Origin: JBBQVO01 sp038211505
GTDB lineage: Bacteria; Chloroflexota; Dehalococcoidia; DSTF01; JACRBR01
DNA: 17,565 bases
Direction of reading: 5' to 3'
Assembly: GCA_038211505.1 (NCBI GenBank)
Contig: JBBQVO010000055.1
Span: forward strand, 1-17,565
Shown: positions 1-7,751 of the stretch, one piece after another
Layout: each line of letters opens with the position of its first letter
Numbering within the stretch: position 1 is the first letter of the stretch
The notes under the pieces: generated by a model
The model's input: only the letters and a program-made list of their open reading frames with translations
What the model was told of the DNA's origin: nothing
The model's database searches: none
Made by a program: the position numbers and the translations under genes

Positions 1-819
1 GAACTTGATCCGCGGCAGTTGGCGGTGGATCGGTTTGCGGATCGCGTGGGCGCGGATACGGCGCTTGATGTGATCGTGCGATGCGCGACGGATCCGGCGC
101 TCGCACTGGAGACGTTGGTGGACGCGCTGCGGACGGCGGACGGCGGTGAGCCCACGTCGGTCTGCGAGTTGGGGTTCGGGAGTGGATGGCTGCTCGATGC
201 GCTGCCGGATGCGTATCCAGAGGCGGCGCTGTTCGGGCTAGATCTCTCGATGCCGAGCGCGCTGGCGATTCGCGAACGGCACGGCGCGCGGATCGGCGTC
301 ATGCTTGGCGATATGGAGCGGCTGCCGTTCGCGGACGGCAGCTTGGACGCGATCATCACGTGCTGGACGCTCTACTTCATGCGCGACATGGACGCGACGC
401 TGGCCGAGATCGCACGCTGCCTCCGGCCGCGCGGCCGCTTCGTCGCCGCGACGACAGCGCCGGATCACATGCGTGAGTACAGCGAGCTGGCTGGCGAAGC
501 GATCCGTGCGTCGCTCGGCCGCGAGCCGGATGTCGACATCGCCGATCGCTTCGACATCGACAGCGGCGGCGCGTTCGTCCGGCGGCACTTCGATGATGTC
601 GAATTGCGGGAGTGGCGCGGCGAACTGACGCTGACGAACGTCGACGACGCTGTGACGCTCTGGCATCCGTACGGCTGCGGCCATCTCCCGGAGCCCGACA
701 ACTCGACCGCCCGCGCCGAATTCGCGCGGCTTGTCGCCGCGCATCTCAGCCGCAACGGCGTTCTGCGAGTCACGCGCCACGATGGCGCCTTCGTCGCGAC
801 GAAACCGGAGCCGTCGTGA
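1..819 (+). CDS. Class I SAM-dependent methyltransferase (5' end cut by window)
   Basis: The frame is open to the first base of the window (it reads ELDPRQ before a TTG at 19), so I treat the gene as partial at its 5' end; a TTG start at 19 is possible but has no Shine-Dalgarno sequence. The motifs are those of a Methyltransf_11-type Rossmann fold. The glycine-rich SAM loop ELGFGSG lies near residues 56-62, followed by an acidic strand end (LFGLDLS), then GDMERLPFADGSLDAI and WTLYFMRD, which match motifs II and III. The final stretch (RVTRHDGAFVATKPEPS) is a typical C-terminal strand. The substrate cannot be told from sequence. A flavin oxidoreductase follows 125 bases downstream on the same strand, but a promoter-like sequence between them means a shared operon is not assured. 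The family call is firm; the role is unknown. Confidence 0.85.
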   Translation, partial: ELDPRQLAVDRFADRVGADTALDVIVRCATDPALALETLVDALRTADGGEPTSVCELGFGSGWLLDALPDAYPEAALFGLDLSMPSALAIRERHGARIGVMLGDMERLPFADGSLDAIITCWTLYFMRDMDATLAEIARCLRPRGRFVAATTAPDHMREYSELAGEAIRASLGREPDVDIADRFDIDSGGAFVRRHFDDVELREWRGELTLTNVDDAVTLWHPYGCGHLPEPDNSTARAEFARLVAAHLSRNGVLRVTRHDGAFVATKPEPS

Positions 820-863
820 TTGCTCATCAGTTCATAAACTGACTCGACGTCGTGGCAATCCTC

Positions 864-892
864 TTGTAACGGCGTTCGCATGGGAGTATCGT
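864..892 (+). promoter_or_regulatory. Candidate sigma70-type promoter for the FAD oxidoreductase
   Basis: TTGTAA (864-869) and TATCGT (887-892) are separated by exactly 17 bases, and each matches four of six consensus positions. The gap between the methyltransferase stop and the next start is only 125 bases, and this is its best promoter-like pair. A short inverted repeat (TCAGTT, loop CATA, AACTGA; 827-842) lies just upstream, but it is too weak to call a terminator. Confidence 0.35.
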
Positions 893-934
893 AGGCTCCT
901 AGCAGCGTGCGGCGAGGAAGCGCGACGTTCTCAT

Positions 935-939
935 GGAGG
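935..939 (+). promoter_or_regulatory. Shine-Dalgarno GGAGG that sets the start at 945
   Basis: GGAGG sits five bases before the ATG at 945. It overlaps an upstream in-frame ATG at 933, which has no comparable ribosome-binding site. This favours the 945 start and a protein beginning MSDYDIITIGGG, with the FAD-binding strand at its very N terminus as usual for the family. Confidence 0.7.
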
Positions 940-944
940 CGACG

Positions 945-2147
945 ATGAGCGACTACGACATCATCACGATCGGCGGCGGTCTCGGCGGATCCGCCCTGGC
1001 GAAGTCGATGGCGGAGCGGGGGCGGCGGGTGCTCGTCGTCGAGCGAGAGACGAAGTTCAAAGACCGCGTGCGCGGCGAGGCGATGACGCCTTGGGGCTGC
1101 GGCGAAGCCCGCGAGCTGGGCATCTACGACGCGCTCAAGTCGAAGTGCGCCCACGAATTGCCGACCTGGGAGAACTATCTCGGCCCGATGATGGTGATGC
1201 AGCGAGACATGGCGTCGACCACGCCGCAGGGCATGCCGGTGCTCGCGTTTTATCACCCCGAGATGCAGCAAACGATGCTTGAAGCGGCGATGACGGCCGG
1301 TGCCGAGGTGCGCGCCGGGACACGCGTCACCAGCGTCACGCCCGGTGCGACGCCGACGGTGACGATGGAGCGTGACGGTGGCAAGGCCGAGACGGTCAGC
1401 GCGCGGCTTGTCGTGGGCGTCGACGGTCGCGGCTCGCTCGCACGGAAGTGGGGCGGGTTCACGGAACAACGCGACGCCGATCGACTCTTCCTCTCCGGCC
1501 TGCTGTTCGACAACTCATCGGCGCCGGGCGATACCGTGCGGCTCGTGAACGACACCGCGACGGGTCGCGCCGCCATCATCTTTCCGCAGGGTGGCAACCG
1601 CGTCCGCGCCTACTTCGCCTCGTGCGTGAGCGACGGCATGCGGTTGCAGGGTGAGAAGGATGTGGCGCGCTTCATCGATGAGTCGGTGGCGGTGGGCGTG
1701 CCGCGCGAATTCTTCGAAGGCGCGAAGCCGCCGGGGCCGCTGGCGACATTTGAGGGCGCCGACTGTTGGGTGGATCATCCGTATCGCGAGGGGGTCGCGC
1801 TGATCGGCGACGCCGCGGCGTCCAGCGATCCGTCGTGGGGGCAGGGTCTCTCGCTGACGCTGCGCGACGTGCGGACGTTGCGCGACGCGCTGCTCGCCAA
1901 CGACGATTGGGACGCCGCGGGCCACGCCTACAGCGAGCAGCACGACACGTACTTCGGGATCATCCACAACGTCGAGGACTGGCTGACGCAGTTCTTCTAT
2001 GAAACAGGCCCGGACGCCGACGCCCGCCGCGCCCGCGCCTTCCCCCTGATGGTGGAGGATCCGACGCGCCAGCCCGACGCCATGTTCAGTGGGCCGGATC
2101 AGCCGGTCGATGAGACAACACGCCGCCGGCTGTTTGGCGAGGAGTAG
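945..2147 (+). CDS. FAD-dependent monooxygenase/oxidoreductase (PHBH-like fold)
   Basis: A 400-residue flavoprotein of the p-hydroxybenzoate-hydroxylase/geranylgeranyl-reductase superfamily. The N-terminal dinucleotide-binding motif is GGGLGG (residues 10-15), and the acidic residue E33 closes the second strand (VLVVERE), where it would bind the FAD ribose. RVRGEAMTPWG (41-51) resembles the Arg-Gly-Glu region after the first FAD motif in FAD_binding_3 proteins. The DG motif is VVGVDGRGSLAR (about 157-166). The GD motif is GVALIGDAAASSDPSWGQGLSL (about 283-304), which contacts the FAD pyrophosphate and ribitol. The start at 945 is chosen for its GGAGG. No signal peptide or membrane segment is seen, so it is probably cytoplasmic. 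The substrate is unknown; the upstream methyltransferase hints at small-molecule tailoring, which is inference only. The gene converges with the minus-strand operon that ends at 2230. Confidence 0.88.
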   Translation: MSDYDIITIGGGLGGSALAKSMAERGRRVLVVERETKFKDRVRGEAMTPWGCGEARELGIYDALKSKCAHELPTWENYLGPMMVMQRDMASTTPQGMPVLAFYHPEMQQTMLEAAMTAGAEVRAGTRVTSVTPGATPTVTMERDGGKAETVSARLVVGVDGRGSLARKWGGFTEQRDADRLFLSGLLFDNSSAPGDTVRLVNDTATGRAAIIFPQGGNRVRAYFASCVSDGMRLQGEKDVARFIDESVAVGVPREFFEGAKPPGPLATFEGADCWVDHPYREGVALIGDAAASSDPSWGQGLSLTLRDVRTLRDALLANDDWDAAGHAYSEQHDTYFGIIHNVEDWLTQFFYETGPDADARRARAFPLMVEDPTRQPDAMFSGPDQPVDETTRRRLFGEE

Positions 2148-2229
2148 GGTTCGGCGAGCGTGTTGGGAGTCGGTCGACTGCGATCGGCCCCGCACCAAAG
2201 CCATGCGCGCTCAACAGGACGCGGATCGG

Positions 2230-3225
2230 CTAGATGTGTTCGCCGTCGGGCGCGATCGGTGCGCGCGAGTCCGTGGCGTAGCCGAGGCGTTCGGCGATCT
2301 CGACAGCCAGGAGGCCGAGGGCGTTGGCGCTGATGAGGAGGACGGCGAGGGCGAAGCCGGTCGAGCCGCCCTGGGCGGCCGTGGCGCCGGCGTGTTTGAG
2401 CAGCCCCGAGTAGCTGGACTCGCGCACCCCGAAGCCGCCGAGCGTAATCGGCAGCAACACGAGGACGGCGACGATCCACGTCGTGAATGCCCAGTACCAC
2501 CACGATGTGTGGATGCCGAGCGCCTGTCCGGTCCAGGCGACGGTCGTGATGTTCAAGGCCTGGATCAGAACCGAGAACACGACCATCTGGTAGACGGCGA
2601 TCAGCTCTCGGCGGTGAACGAGCAGGTTGCGGATGAAATGATCGTGGCGGACTGCCGGGAACGGCACGCGCGGCAGGATGAACGCGAGCATCAGCGCGGC
2701 GAAGGCGCCGGCGAGGAGCGCAAGCAGTCCGATCGCGGGGTTGCCGTAGTAGAAGGCGGCGCCAAGCGCTCCGAGGCAGGTCAGCGCGCCGTACCCGGTG
2801 GCGCGCTCGTAGAGGACACTCATGGTGACGTCGGCAGCGCGGGCGCGCGCTTCGCGCTGGATGCGGTAGACGCGATAGACGTCGCCACCGACGGCCGTGG
2901 GCAGCACGTTGCTGATCAGGTTGCCGACGCAGTAGGCGCGGATGATGTGAGTGAGCGGAGCATCGACGCCGCGGGCGTGCATGAGCCAGCGCCACTTGAC
3001 GATGACGAGCGCCTGCACGACGACGGTGAGCGCGAATGCCGCGAGCAGGAGGCCGACGTTCGCGTGACGGAACGTGTCGCGGAGTTCGCCGGGCGAGAGC
3101 TTGTAAATCAGGCCGGCGAGGATCGCCAGCGTGGCGACGACGCGGACGACGGCGAACAGGCGGCTCGAGAGGAAGCCGCCGCGCGGTGACTCAGGTGCGT
3201 CTGCTGCGTTTTCTTCGATGTCCAA
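2230..3225 (-). CDS. Lysylphosphatidylglycerol synthase TM-region family (UPF0104) membrane protein
   Basis: A 331-residue polytopic membrane protein with several hydrophobic segments (for example about 23-41, 58-77, 144-160, 164-184, 212-231, 245-262 and 290-311). The family signatures are SNVLPTAVGGDVYRVYRI (about 105-122) and VLLPITLGGFGVRES (about 256-270). These occur in the flippase-like membrane half of MprF and in stand-alone UPF0104 proteins. No aminoacyl-transferase domain follows, so it is unlikely to make lysyl-PG itself; moving a lipid or lipid-linked intermediate is the likely role, which is inference. The start is a TTG lying 35 bases inside the end of rodA, with only a weak GCAGAG upstream. 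It is the first usable start codon, and the predicted first helix begins shortly after. It is the last gene of the mreC-mreD-mrdA-rodA operon. Confidence 0.85.
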   Translation of the reverse strand: MDIEENAADAPESPRGGFLSSRLFAVVRVVATLAILAGLIYKLSPGELRDTFRHANVGLLLAAFALTVVVQALVIVKWRWLMHARGVDAPLTHIIRAYCVGNLISNVLPTAVGGDVYRVYRIQREARARAADVTMSVLYERATGYGALTCLGALGAAFYYGNPAIGLLALLAGAFAALMLAFILPRVPFPAVRHDHFIRNLLVHRRELIAVYQMVVFSVLIQALNITTVAWTGQALGIHTSWWYWAFTTWIVAVLVLLPITLGGFGVRESSYSGLLKHAGATAAQGGSTGFALAVLLISANALGLLAVEIAERLGYATDSRAPIAPDGEHI

Positions 3226-4315
3226 GGATACTCTGCAACAACCCTAGCGAACCGAGCACGGTGATCAGCGAACTGCCGCCCTGGCTGACCAGCGGCAGCG
3301 GCACGCCCGTGACGGGCACGAGCCGGATGTTGACGCCGATGTTGATGAAGACCTGGAAGAGGATGAACGACATGACGCCGACGGCGATCAGGCGGCCGAA
3401 CGAGTCGTCGGCGAGGCCGGCGACTCGGAGGCAGCGGAAGAGCAGCGCGATGAAGAGCGCGAACAGGATCATCGCGCCGATGAAGCCGAGCTCCTCGGCG
3501 CCGACGCTGAAGACGTAGTCCGTCGTCTGCGTGCGCAAGTAGTGCAGCTGCGTCTGCGTGCCGTGCGTGAAGCCTTTGCCGAGGAGGCCACCGGAGCCGA
3601 TGCTCGTCTGCGCCTGCAGGATGTTGAATCCGGAGCCGAGCGGATCTTTGTCGGGATGCAGCCAGCTATCGAAGCGCGCCTTCTGGTAGTCGTGGCCGAT
3701 GACGAAGACGGCGATCGGCGCCAGCGCCGCGCCGACGGCGACGAGCGCCCCGAGATGGAGCGGCCGCGGGCCGGCGATCAGCACCATCGCGAGCCAGATG
3801 ATGCCGAAGACGAGGGCGGATCCGAGGTCGGGCTCGACGAGCACGAGCGCTGCCGGGACGGCGGCGATCACCATCGACGTCGCGAAGACGCGCAGCGATG
3901 CCATATTGCCTTCGTTGTCGGAGAAGAACTTGGCGAGCATGATCACCGTCGTGATTTTCGCGATCTCGGATGGTTGCACTTGCGTGCCGGCGATGATGAT
4001 CCAGCGGCGCGAGCCGTAGGCGCTGGAGCCGACAGCGAGCACAAAGAGCAGCGCGGCGATGGAGACGACGTAGAGCGTCAAGCTGAGCGGGCCGAGCAGC
4101 CGGTAGTCGATGCGCGAGAACATGAGCATCGCGGCGAGGCCAAGCGCGGCGAAGACGATCTGGCGCGAGACGGGGTGCGATAGCGCCTGCCCGGGCGAGC
4201 CGTAGGTCGTCAGGCTGCCGCTGTAGATGAGGAGCGCGCCGTAGATCGTCAGGCCGACGGCGGCGAGCAGCAGGATGAAGTCGAATTCGCGCGTCGGCGA
4301 ATTGCGTAGGTTCAT
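3191..4315 (-). CDS. rodA: RodA, SEDS-family peptidoglycan glycosyltransferase
   Basis: A 374-residue multi-spanning protein of the SEDS (FtsW/RodA/SpoVE) family. RodA polymerises lipid II into glycan strands during elongation, paired with PBP2. Visible signatures are WIIIAGTQVQPSEIAK (105-120), EPDLGSALVFG (161-171), ILQAQTSIGSGGLLGKGF (232-249), TTDYVFSVGAEELGF (264-278) and NIRLVPVTGVPLPLVSQGGSS (329-349). D266 in TTDYVFS corresponds to the essential Asp known in this family. The ATG at 4315 overlaps the mrdA stop as ATGA, giving strong coupling to its partner PBP2. The frame stays open upstream inside mrdA, but that extension is the antisense-free shadow of mrdA coding and is rejected. 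Adjacency to mrdA and mreCD points to RodA rather than FtsW. Confidence 0.97.
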   Translation of the reverse strand: MNLRNSPTREFDFILLLAAVGLTIYGALLIYSGSLTTYGSPGQALSHPVSRQIVFAALGLAAMLMFSRIDYRLLGPLSLTLYVVSIAALLFVLAVGSSAYGSRRWIIIAGTQVQPSEIAKITTVIMLAKFFSDNEGNMASLRVFATSMVIAAVPAALVLVEPDLGSALVFGIIWLAMVLIAGPRPLHLGALVAVGAALAPIAVFVIGHDYQKARFDSWLHPDKDPLGSGFNILQAQTSIGSGGLLGKGFTHGTQTQLHYLRTQTTDYVFSVGAEELGFIGAMILFALFIALLFRCLRVAGLADDSFGRLIAVGVMSFILFQVFINIGVNIRLVPVTGVPLPLVSQGGSSLITVLGSLGLLQSILGHRRKRSRRT

Positions 4316-6252
4316 GGCGTCACCCCGACGGGCGCGCCGGCGACGCCGCCGTCCGTGCGCTGCAGCTGGCGGTGGAAGTAGTAGTCGAGGATCTTCGACG
4401 CGAGCGGCGCCGCGTCGATGGCGCCGACGCCGTTCTCGAGGAAGACGGTGACGGCGATCTGCGGGTCGTCGGCGGGGGCGAAGCCGCTGAACCAGGCGTG
4501 AGTGTCGGACGTGCCGTCGGCGTGCGGCGTGCCGAACTCGGCGGTGCCGGTCTTGCCGGCGACCTTGAGGCCGGCGACGGCGCCGGCGTTGGCGCTGCCC
4601 CAGCTGACGGCTTGCGTCATGGCGTCGCGAAGGATCGCCAGGTTGGCGCCGCTGACGCCGACCGAGCCTTCGATCTTCGGCGTGTTCGGCACGACGACGT
4701 GGCCGTTGGCATCGCGCACCTCGCTGACGACGCGCGGCGTCAGCAATGTGCCGCCGTTGGCGACGGCGGCGGTGACGCGCACCATCTGGATCGGCGTCGC
4801 CGCGACGAATCCCTGCCCGATCCCCATGTTGTAGGTGTCGCCGAGGAACCAATCATCGCCGAAGGTCTTCTTCTTCCACGCTTCGTCGGGGATGTTGCCC
4901 TCGGCTTCGCCGGCGATGTCGATGCCGGTGAGGCGGCCGAGGCCGAACTGCCGCGCGTATCGGGCGAGGCGCTCGATGCCGAGACCGTCGAAGTTCTCGC
5001 CGTAGGCGTGGTAGCCGCCGGAGAGGTAGTAGAAGTAGACGTCGGACGACATGGCGATGCCGCCGTAGAAGTCGAGCGTGCCAAGCTCGCGCCAGTCCTT
5101 AAAGGTGTAGCGGATCGAGGGATCGTACTGGTTCGGGATCTGGATGTAGCCGTGGCTGGTGATCGTGGTCGATGGGTTGGCGACGCCTTCTTGCAGCGCG
5201 GCGGCCCCGGTGATCTGCTTGAAGATGGAGCCCGGCGCGTACTGCTCGGCGAGCGCGTGGTTGACGAGCGGCTTCTTCGGGTCGTTGAGATACTGCTCGA
5301 GCTTGGTCTCGTCGATCTTGCCCGAGAAGATGTTGTTGTCGTACATCGGCAGCGACACGAGGGCGAGCACTTCGCCGGTGTGGACGTCCATGACGACAGC
5401 GGCTCCCTGGCCGCCGTTCGCCGATGCCTGCACGAGCTCGGTCGCCTTTTTCTGCAGGTCGAGATCGATCGACAGCACGAGATCGTTGCCGGGCTTCGAC
5501 GGGTCGGTGGCGAGTGTGCGGATCTCGCGGCCGGAGGCGTCCTTCTCGATCTCTTTGCGGCCGACGGAGCCGCGAAGGTATTGCTGGTATTGCGCTTCGA
5601 CGCCGGCTTTGCCGATACGGTCGCTGGCGATGTAGCCCTTGTCCTTCAGCGCGGCGAAATCTTCTTCGTCGACACGGCCGGTGTAGCCGAGGACGTCGGA
5701 GAGCACGTCGCCACCGGTGTAGTGGCGCACAGGGTCGACGACGATCTGGACGCCGGGCATGGCGGGGAGCTGCTCGCGGACGTGAAACGCCGTCGGCTCA
5801 TCGAGTCCGTCCTTGATGATCACGGGCGTGAAGGGATCGAGCGAGTCGCGTGCCGCTTCGATCTTCATCGTCGTTTCGACGGCGGGGACGCCGAGCAGAT
5901 CCTGCAAGCCGCCGGCGATCGTCAGCTCGCTCTCTTTGGGGATGTCGGCGGCGACGATGGCGGCGGAGAAGCCGGGGACGTTTTCGACGACGGGGACGCC
6001 GTTGCGATCGTAGATCAGGCCGCGCGACGGGACGACGGGTTCAATGCGGAGCTGGTTGAGCGCGGCGCGCTGTTGAAACTCGTGGCCCTGCACCAACTGC
6101 AGGCGCGCAAGCTGCACGGTCAGCGCGATGAAGGCGAGGACGATGACGATGCGGAGCACCCAGAGTTTCTGGTTGACGCGCGTCCGGGGATCGACCTCGT
6201 CGGCCATCTCCGCGCGCCATCGGCGCCTGCGCCCGTTCGCGAGTATGCCCAT
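4312..6252 (-). CDS. mrdA: Penicillin-binding protein 2 (elongation transpeptidase)
   Basis: A 646-residue class B penicillin-binding protein that crosslinks new lateral-wall peptidoglycan with RodA. Order of parts: a basic cytoplasmic tail (about 1-29, with an RRRRW patch), one membrane anchor (about 30-52), a PBP-dimer domain starting at PSRGLIYDRNGVPV (75-88), and a transpeptidase domain from about 255. The catalytic motifs are intact: SIFK (Ser342, Lys345), SSD (402-404, the SxD variant typical of PBP2 rather than the SxN of FtsI), and KTGTAEFG (from 567). The start ATG shares one base with the mreD stop (TGATG), which supports 6252 over an internal ATG at residue 16. The end overlaps rodA by ATGA. 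Confidence 0.96.
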   Translation of the reverse strand: MGILANGRRRRWRAEMADEVDPRTRVNQKLWVLRIVIVLAFIALTVQLARLQLVQGHEFQQRAALNQLRIEPVVPSRGLIYDRNGVPVVENVPGFSAAIVAADIPKESELTIAGGLQDLLGVPAVETTMKIEAARDSLDPFTPVIIKDGLDEPTAFHVREQLPAMPGVQIVVDPVRHYTGGDVLSDVLGYTGRVDEEDFAALKDKGYIASDRIGKAGVEAQYQQYLRGSVGRKEIEKDASGREIRTLATDPSKPGNDLVLSIDLDLQKKATELVQASANGGQGAAVVMDVHTGEVLALVSLPMYDNNIFSGKIDETKLEQYLNDPKKPLVNHALAEQYAPGSIFKQITGAAALQEGVANPSTTITSHGYIQIPNQYDPSIRYTFKDWRELGTLDFYGGIAMSSDVYFYYLSGGYHAYGENFDGLGIERLARYARQFGLGRLTGIDIAGEAEGNIPDEAWKKKTFGDDWFLGDTYNMGIGQGFVAATPIQMVRVTAAVANGGTLLTPRVVSEVRDANGHVVVPNTPKIEGSVGVSGANLAILRDAMTQAVSWGSANAGAVAGLKVAGKTGTAEFGTPHADGTSDTHAWFSGFAPADDPQIAVTVFLENGVGAIDAAPLASKILDYYFHRQLQRTDGGVAGAPVGVTP

Positions 6253-6752
6253 CAGTAGGCCAGCCGTCCGCGGCGTTCCTGCGGGCGGGCGAGGCGCATG
6301 ACGGCGTACACGGGCGGTGTCAGCACCAGGTTGACGAGCGTCGCCGGAATGACGGCGGCGCGAAACGCGAGCGGCAAATCGAAGCCGCCGCCCGTGGCCA
6401 TCACGCTGAGCAACATGACGAGCTCGTAGGCGATCGACGCGCCGATGACGAGCGTCAGCGCGAGGATCAGATCGCTGTGAATGACGTGCAGCTCGCGCAC
6501 AATGCCGAAGCCGGCGATCGGCAGCAGCGCCAGCAGCACGAGGCCGGGCGTCTGCAGTCCGATGAAGCCGAGCGTGATGCCGGAGACGGCGATCATCGGC
6601 AGCACATCATCGAGGCCGCGGACGACGAGCCAGCAGACGAGCAGCACGAGCAGCAGGTTCGGCGTAACGCCGATGATCCGGAACTGCTCGACGGACGACG
6701 CCTGCACGAGCGCGAGCAACAGCGCGATCACGGCGCCGGTCCAGTATCTCAT
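6252..6752 (-). CDS. mreD: Rod shape-determining protein MreD
   Basis: A 166-residue, very hydrophobic inner-membrane protein of normal MreD length. About five segments are visible (roughly 6-22, 26-45, 50-80, 93-118 and 131-153). Sequence conservation is low in this family, so the call rests on size, hydrophobic pattern, the internal TPNLLLVLLVCWLVVRG stretch and its place between mreC and mrdA. MreD links MreC to the PBP2/RodA synthase. The ATG at 6752 overlaps the mreC stop as ATGA, and the stop overlaps the mrdA start as TGATG. The frame remains open upstream through mreC, but no start in that stretch is needed. Confidence 0.9.
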   Translation of the reverse strand: MRYWTGAVIALLLALVQASSVEQFRIIGVTPNLLLVLLVCWLVVRGLDDVLPMIAVSGITLGFIGLQTPGLVLLALLPIAGFGIVRELHVIHSDLILALTLVIGASIAYELVMLLSVMATGGGFDLPLAFRAAVIPATLVNLVLTPPVYAVMRLARPQERRGRLAY

Positions 6753-7576
6753 TGCGGCGCCTGCAGCCGTTGCGGCACGAAGCTGGTCAGCACAAGCACT
6801 TTCTCGATGCTTGAGAGGCTCGCGAGATGATCGACGTGGACGTTCTGGAAGAGATCCTGATCCGTCTTCTGCACCTTCGATACGCGGCCGATGACGACGC
6901 CCGCCGGATAGCCACCGCCGACGCCAGAGGTGATGACGAAGTCGCCCTGCTTCACGGCGGCGCCCTGCCCGACGAACTCCATGTTCAGCGATCCGTCGTA
7001 GTTGCCGGCGACGACGCCTTCGGCGCGCGACTCCTGCACGGTGGCGCTGACGGCGCTCTTCGGGTCGGTGATCAGCGTCACCCACGAATAGCTGTCGAAG
7101 ACTTTGGAGATCGTGCCGACGAGACTGCGTCCTTCCGAGACGACGATCATGCCTTCGCGCGCGCCGGACGACCGGCCCTGATCGATGGCGATCACGGATC
7201 GCAGGTTACTGGCGTCGCGCGAGACGACAGATGCGTCGAGGAAGACATCGTTCGGGAACTGCTGACGGACGCTGTTCAGATCGTTCGTCTGTGATTTCTC
7301 GATGGCGTCCTCTCGGGCGCGCGCCAGCTCGTTTGTGAGGCGCTCGTTGTCGTCGCGGAGCTTCTGGTTGTCGCTCGAGAGCGATCCGGCGTCGGTGATG
7401 TTGTTGACCCAGTCGGCGATTGGGCGGGTAACGCCGTGCAGCGCGCCCTGGAAGGGCGACGTGACGTTGAGCGTCAGATTCTCGACGGGATCGAGGACGG
7501 TAAGGCGGCTTGCCGCCATCAACATGAAAGCGGCAATCATGATAAAGCCGGTCCAGGCCAGCGTGCGCGCGGTCAT
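6749..7576 (-). CDS. mreC: Rod shape-determining protein MreC
   Basis: A 275-residue bitopic membrane protein. It has a short cytoplasmic N terminus and one membrane helix (about 8-22). A predicted coiled coil follows, rich in heptad-like charged residues (about 66-96, DNQKLRDDNERLTNELARAR), then the two small beta-barrel domains. The MreC signature GDFVITSGVGGGYPAGVVIG (211-230) is clear. MreC activates PBP2/RodA and scaffolds the elongasome outside the membrane. AGGAG (complement of 7586-7590) lies nine bases before the ATG. It is the first gene of the five-gene minus-strand operon; mreB, which usually precedes it, is not in the window. A lipoprotein gene ends 175 bases upstream on the same strand. 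Confidence 0.96.
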   Translation of the reverse strand: MTARTLAWTGFIMIAAFMLMAASRLTVLDPVENLTLNVTSPFQGALHGVTRPIADWVNNITDAGSLSSDNQKLRDDNERLTNELARAREDAIEKSQTNDLNSVRQQFPNDVFLDASVVSRDASNLRSVIAIDQGRSSGAREGMIVVSEGRSLVGTISKVFDSYSWVTLITDPKSAVSATVQESRAEGVVAGNYDGSLNMEFVGQGAAVKQGDFVITSGVGGGYPAGVVIGRVSKVQKTDQDLFQNVHVDHLASLSSIEKVLVLTSFVPQRLQAPQ

Positions 7577-7674
7577 ACGCAGCGTCTCCTGCCGTGGCGT
7601 GGCGCGCCGCCGTCTACCATGCGCGCACGGATACGGGTTCGTCGCGCATCAGGGGAGTGGTGTGAGCCGAAGCG

Positions 7675-7703
7675 AGTATAAACCATCGACTGCGGATGAT
7701 CGA
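7675..7703 (-). promoter_or_regulatory. Candidate promoter for the mreC operon
   Basis: On the minus strand TATACT (complement of 7675-7680) is a good -10 hexamer (five of six consensus). The hexamer 17 bases upstream, TCGATC (complement of 7698-7703), is a weak -35. A better -35, TTGACG (complement of 7706-7711), is 25 bases away and so out of register. The pair lies about 100 bases before mreC in the 175-base gap after the lipoprotein gene. No terminator is visible in that gap, so read-through is also possible. Confidence 0.3.
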
Positions 7704-7751
7704 CACGTCAAAGCGATACGAAAGTGTTACGAATAGCTCGCGTTATGACGC

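Noticed and set aside
465..1469. Open frame of about 334 codons on the minus strand
   Set aside because: Spans antisense to two well-supported genes and their gap; no motif.
2168..2179. AGTCG/CGACT inverted repeat in the convergent gap 2148-2229 as a bidirectional terminator
   Set aside because: Only five pairs with a two-base loop and no T-run on either side.
2089..3189. Open frame of about 366 codons on the plus strand
   Set aside because: Antisense to the UPF0104 membrane gene; Glu/Asp/Arg-rich with no motif, a mirror of hydrophobic codons.
4316..4852. 5' extension of the rodA frame
   Set aside because: Runs inside mrdA as Arg/His-rich shadow text; the ATGA overlap at 4312-4315 is the natural start.
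4372..6258. Long open frame (about 628 codons) on the plus strand
   Set aside because: It lies wholly antisense to mrdA, whose catalytic motifs are intact; the translation is Asp/Val/Gly/Arg-rich low-complexity text typical of a GC-rich shadow frame.
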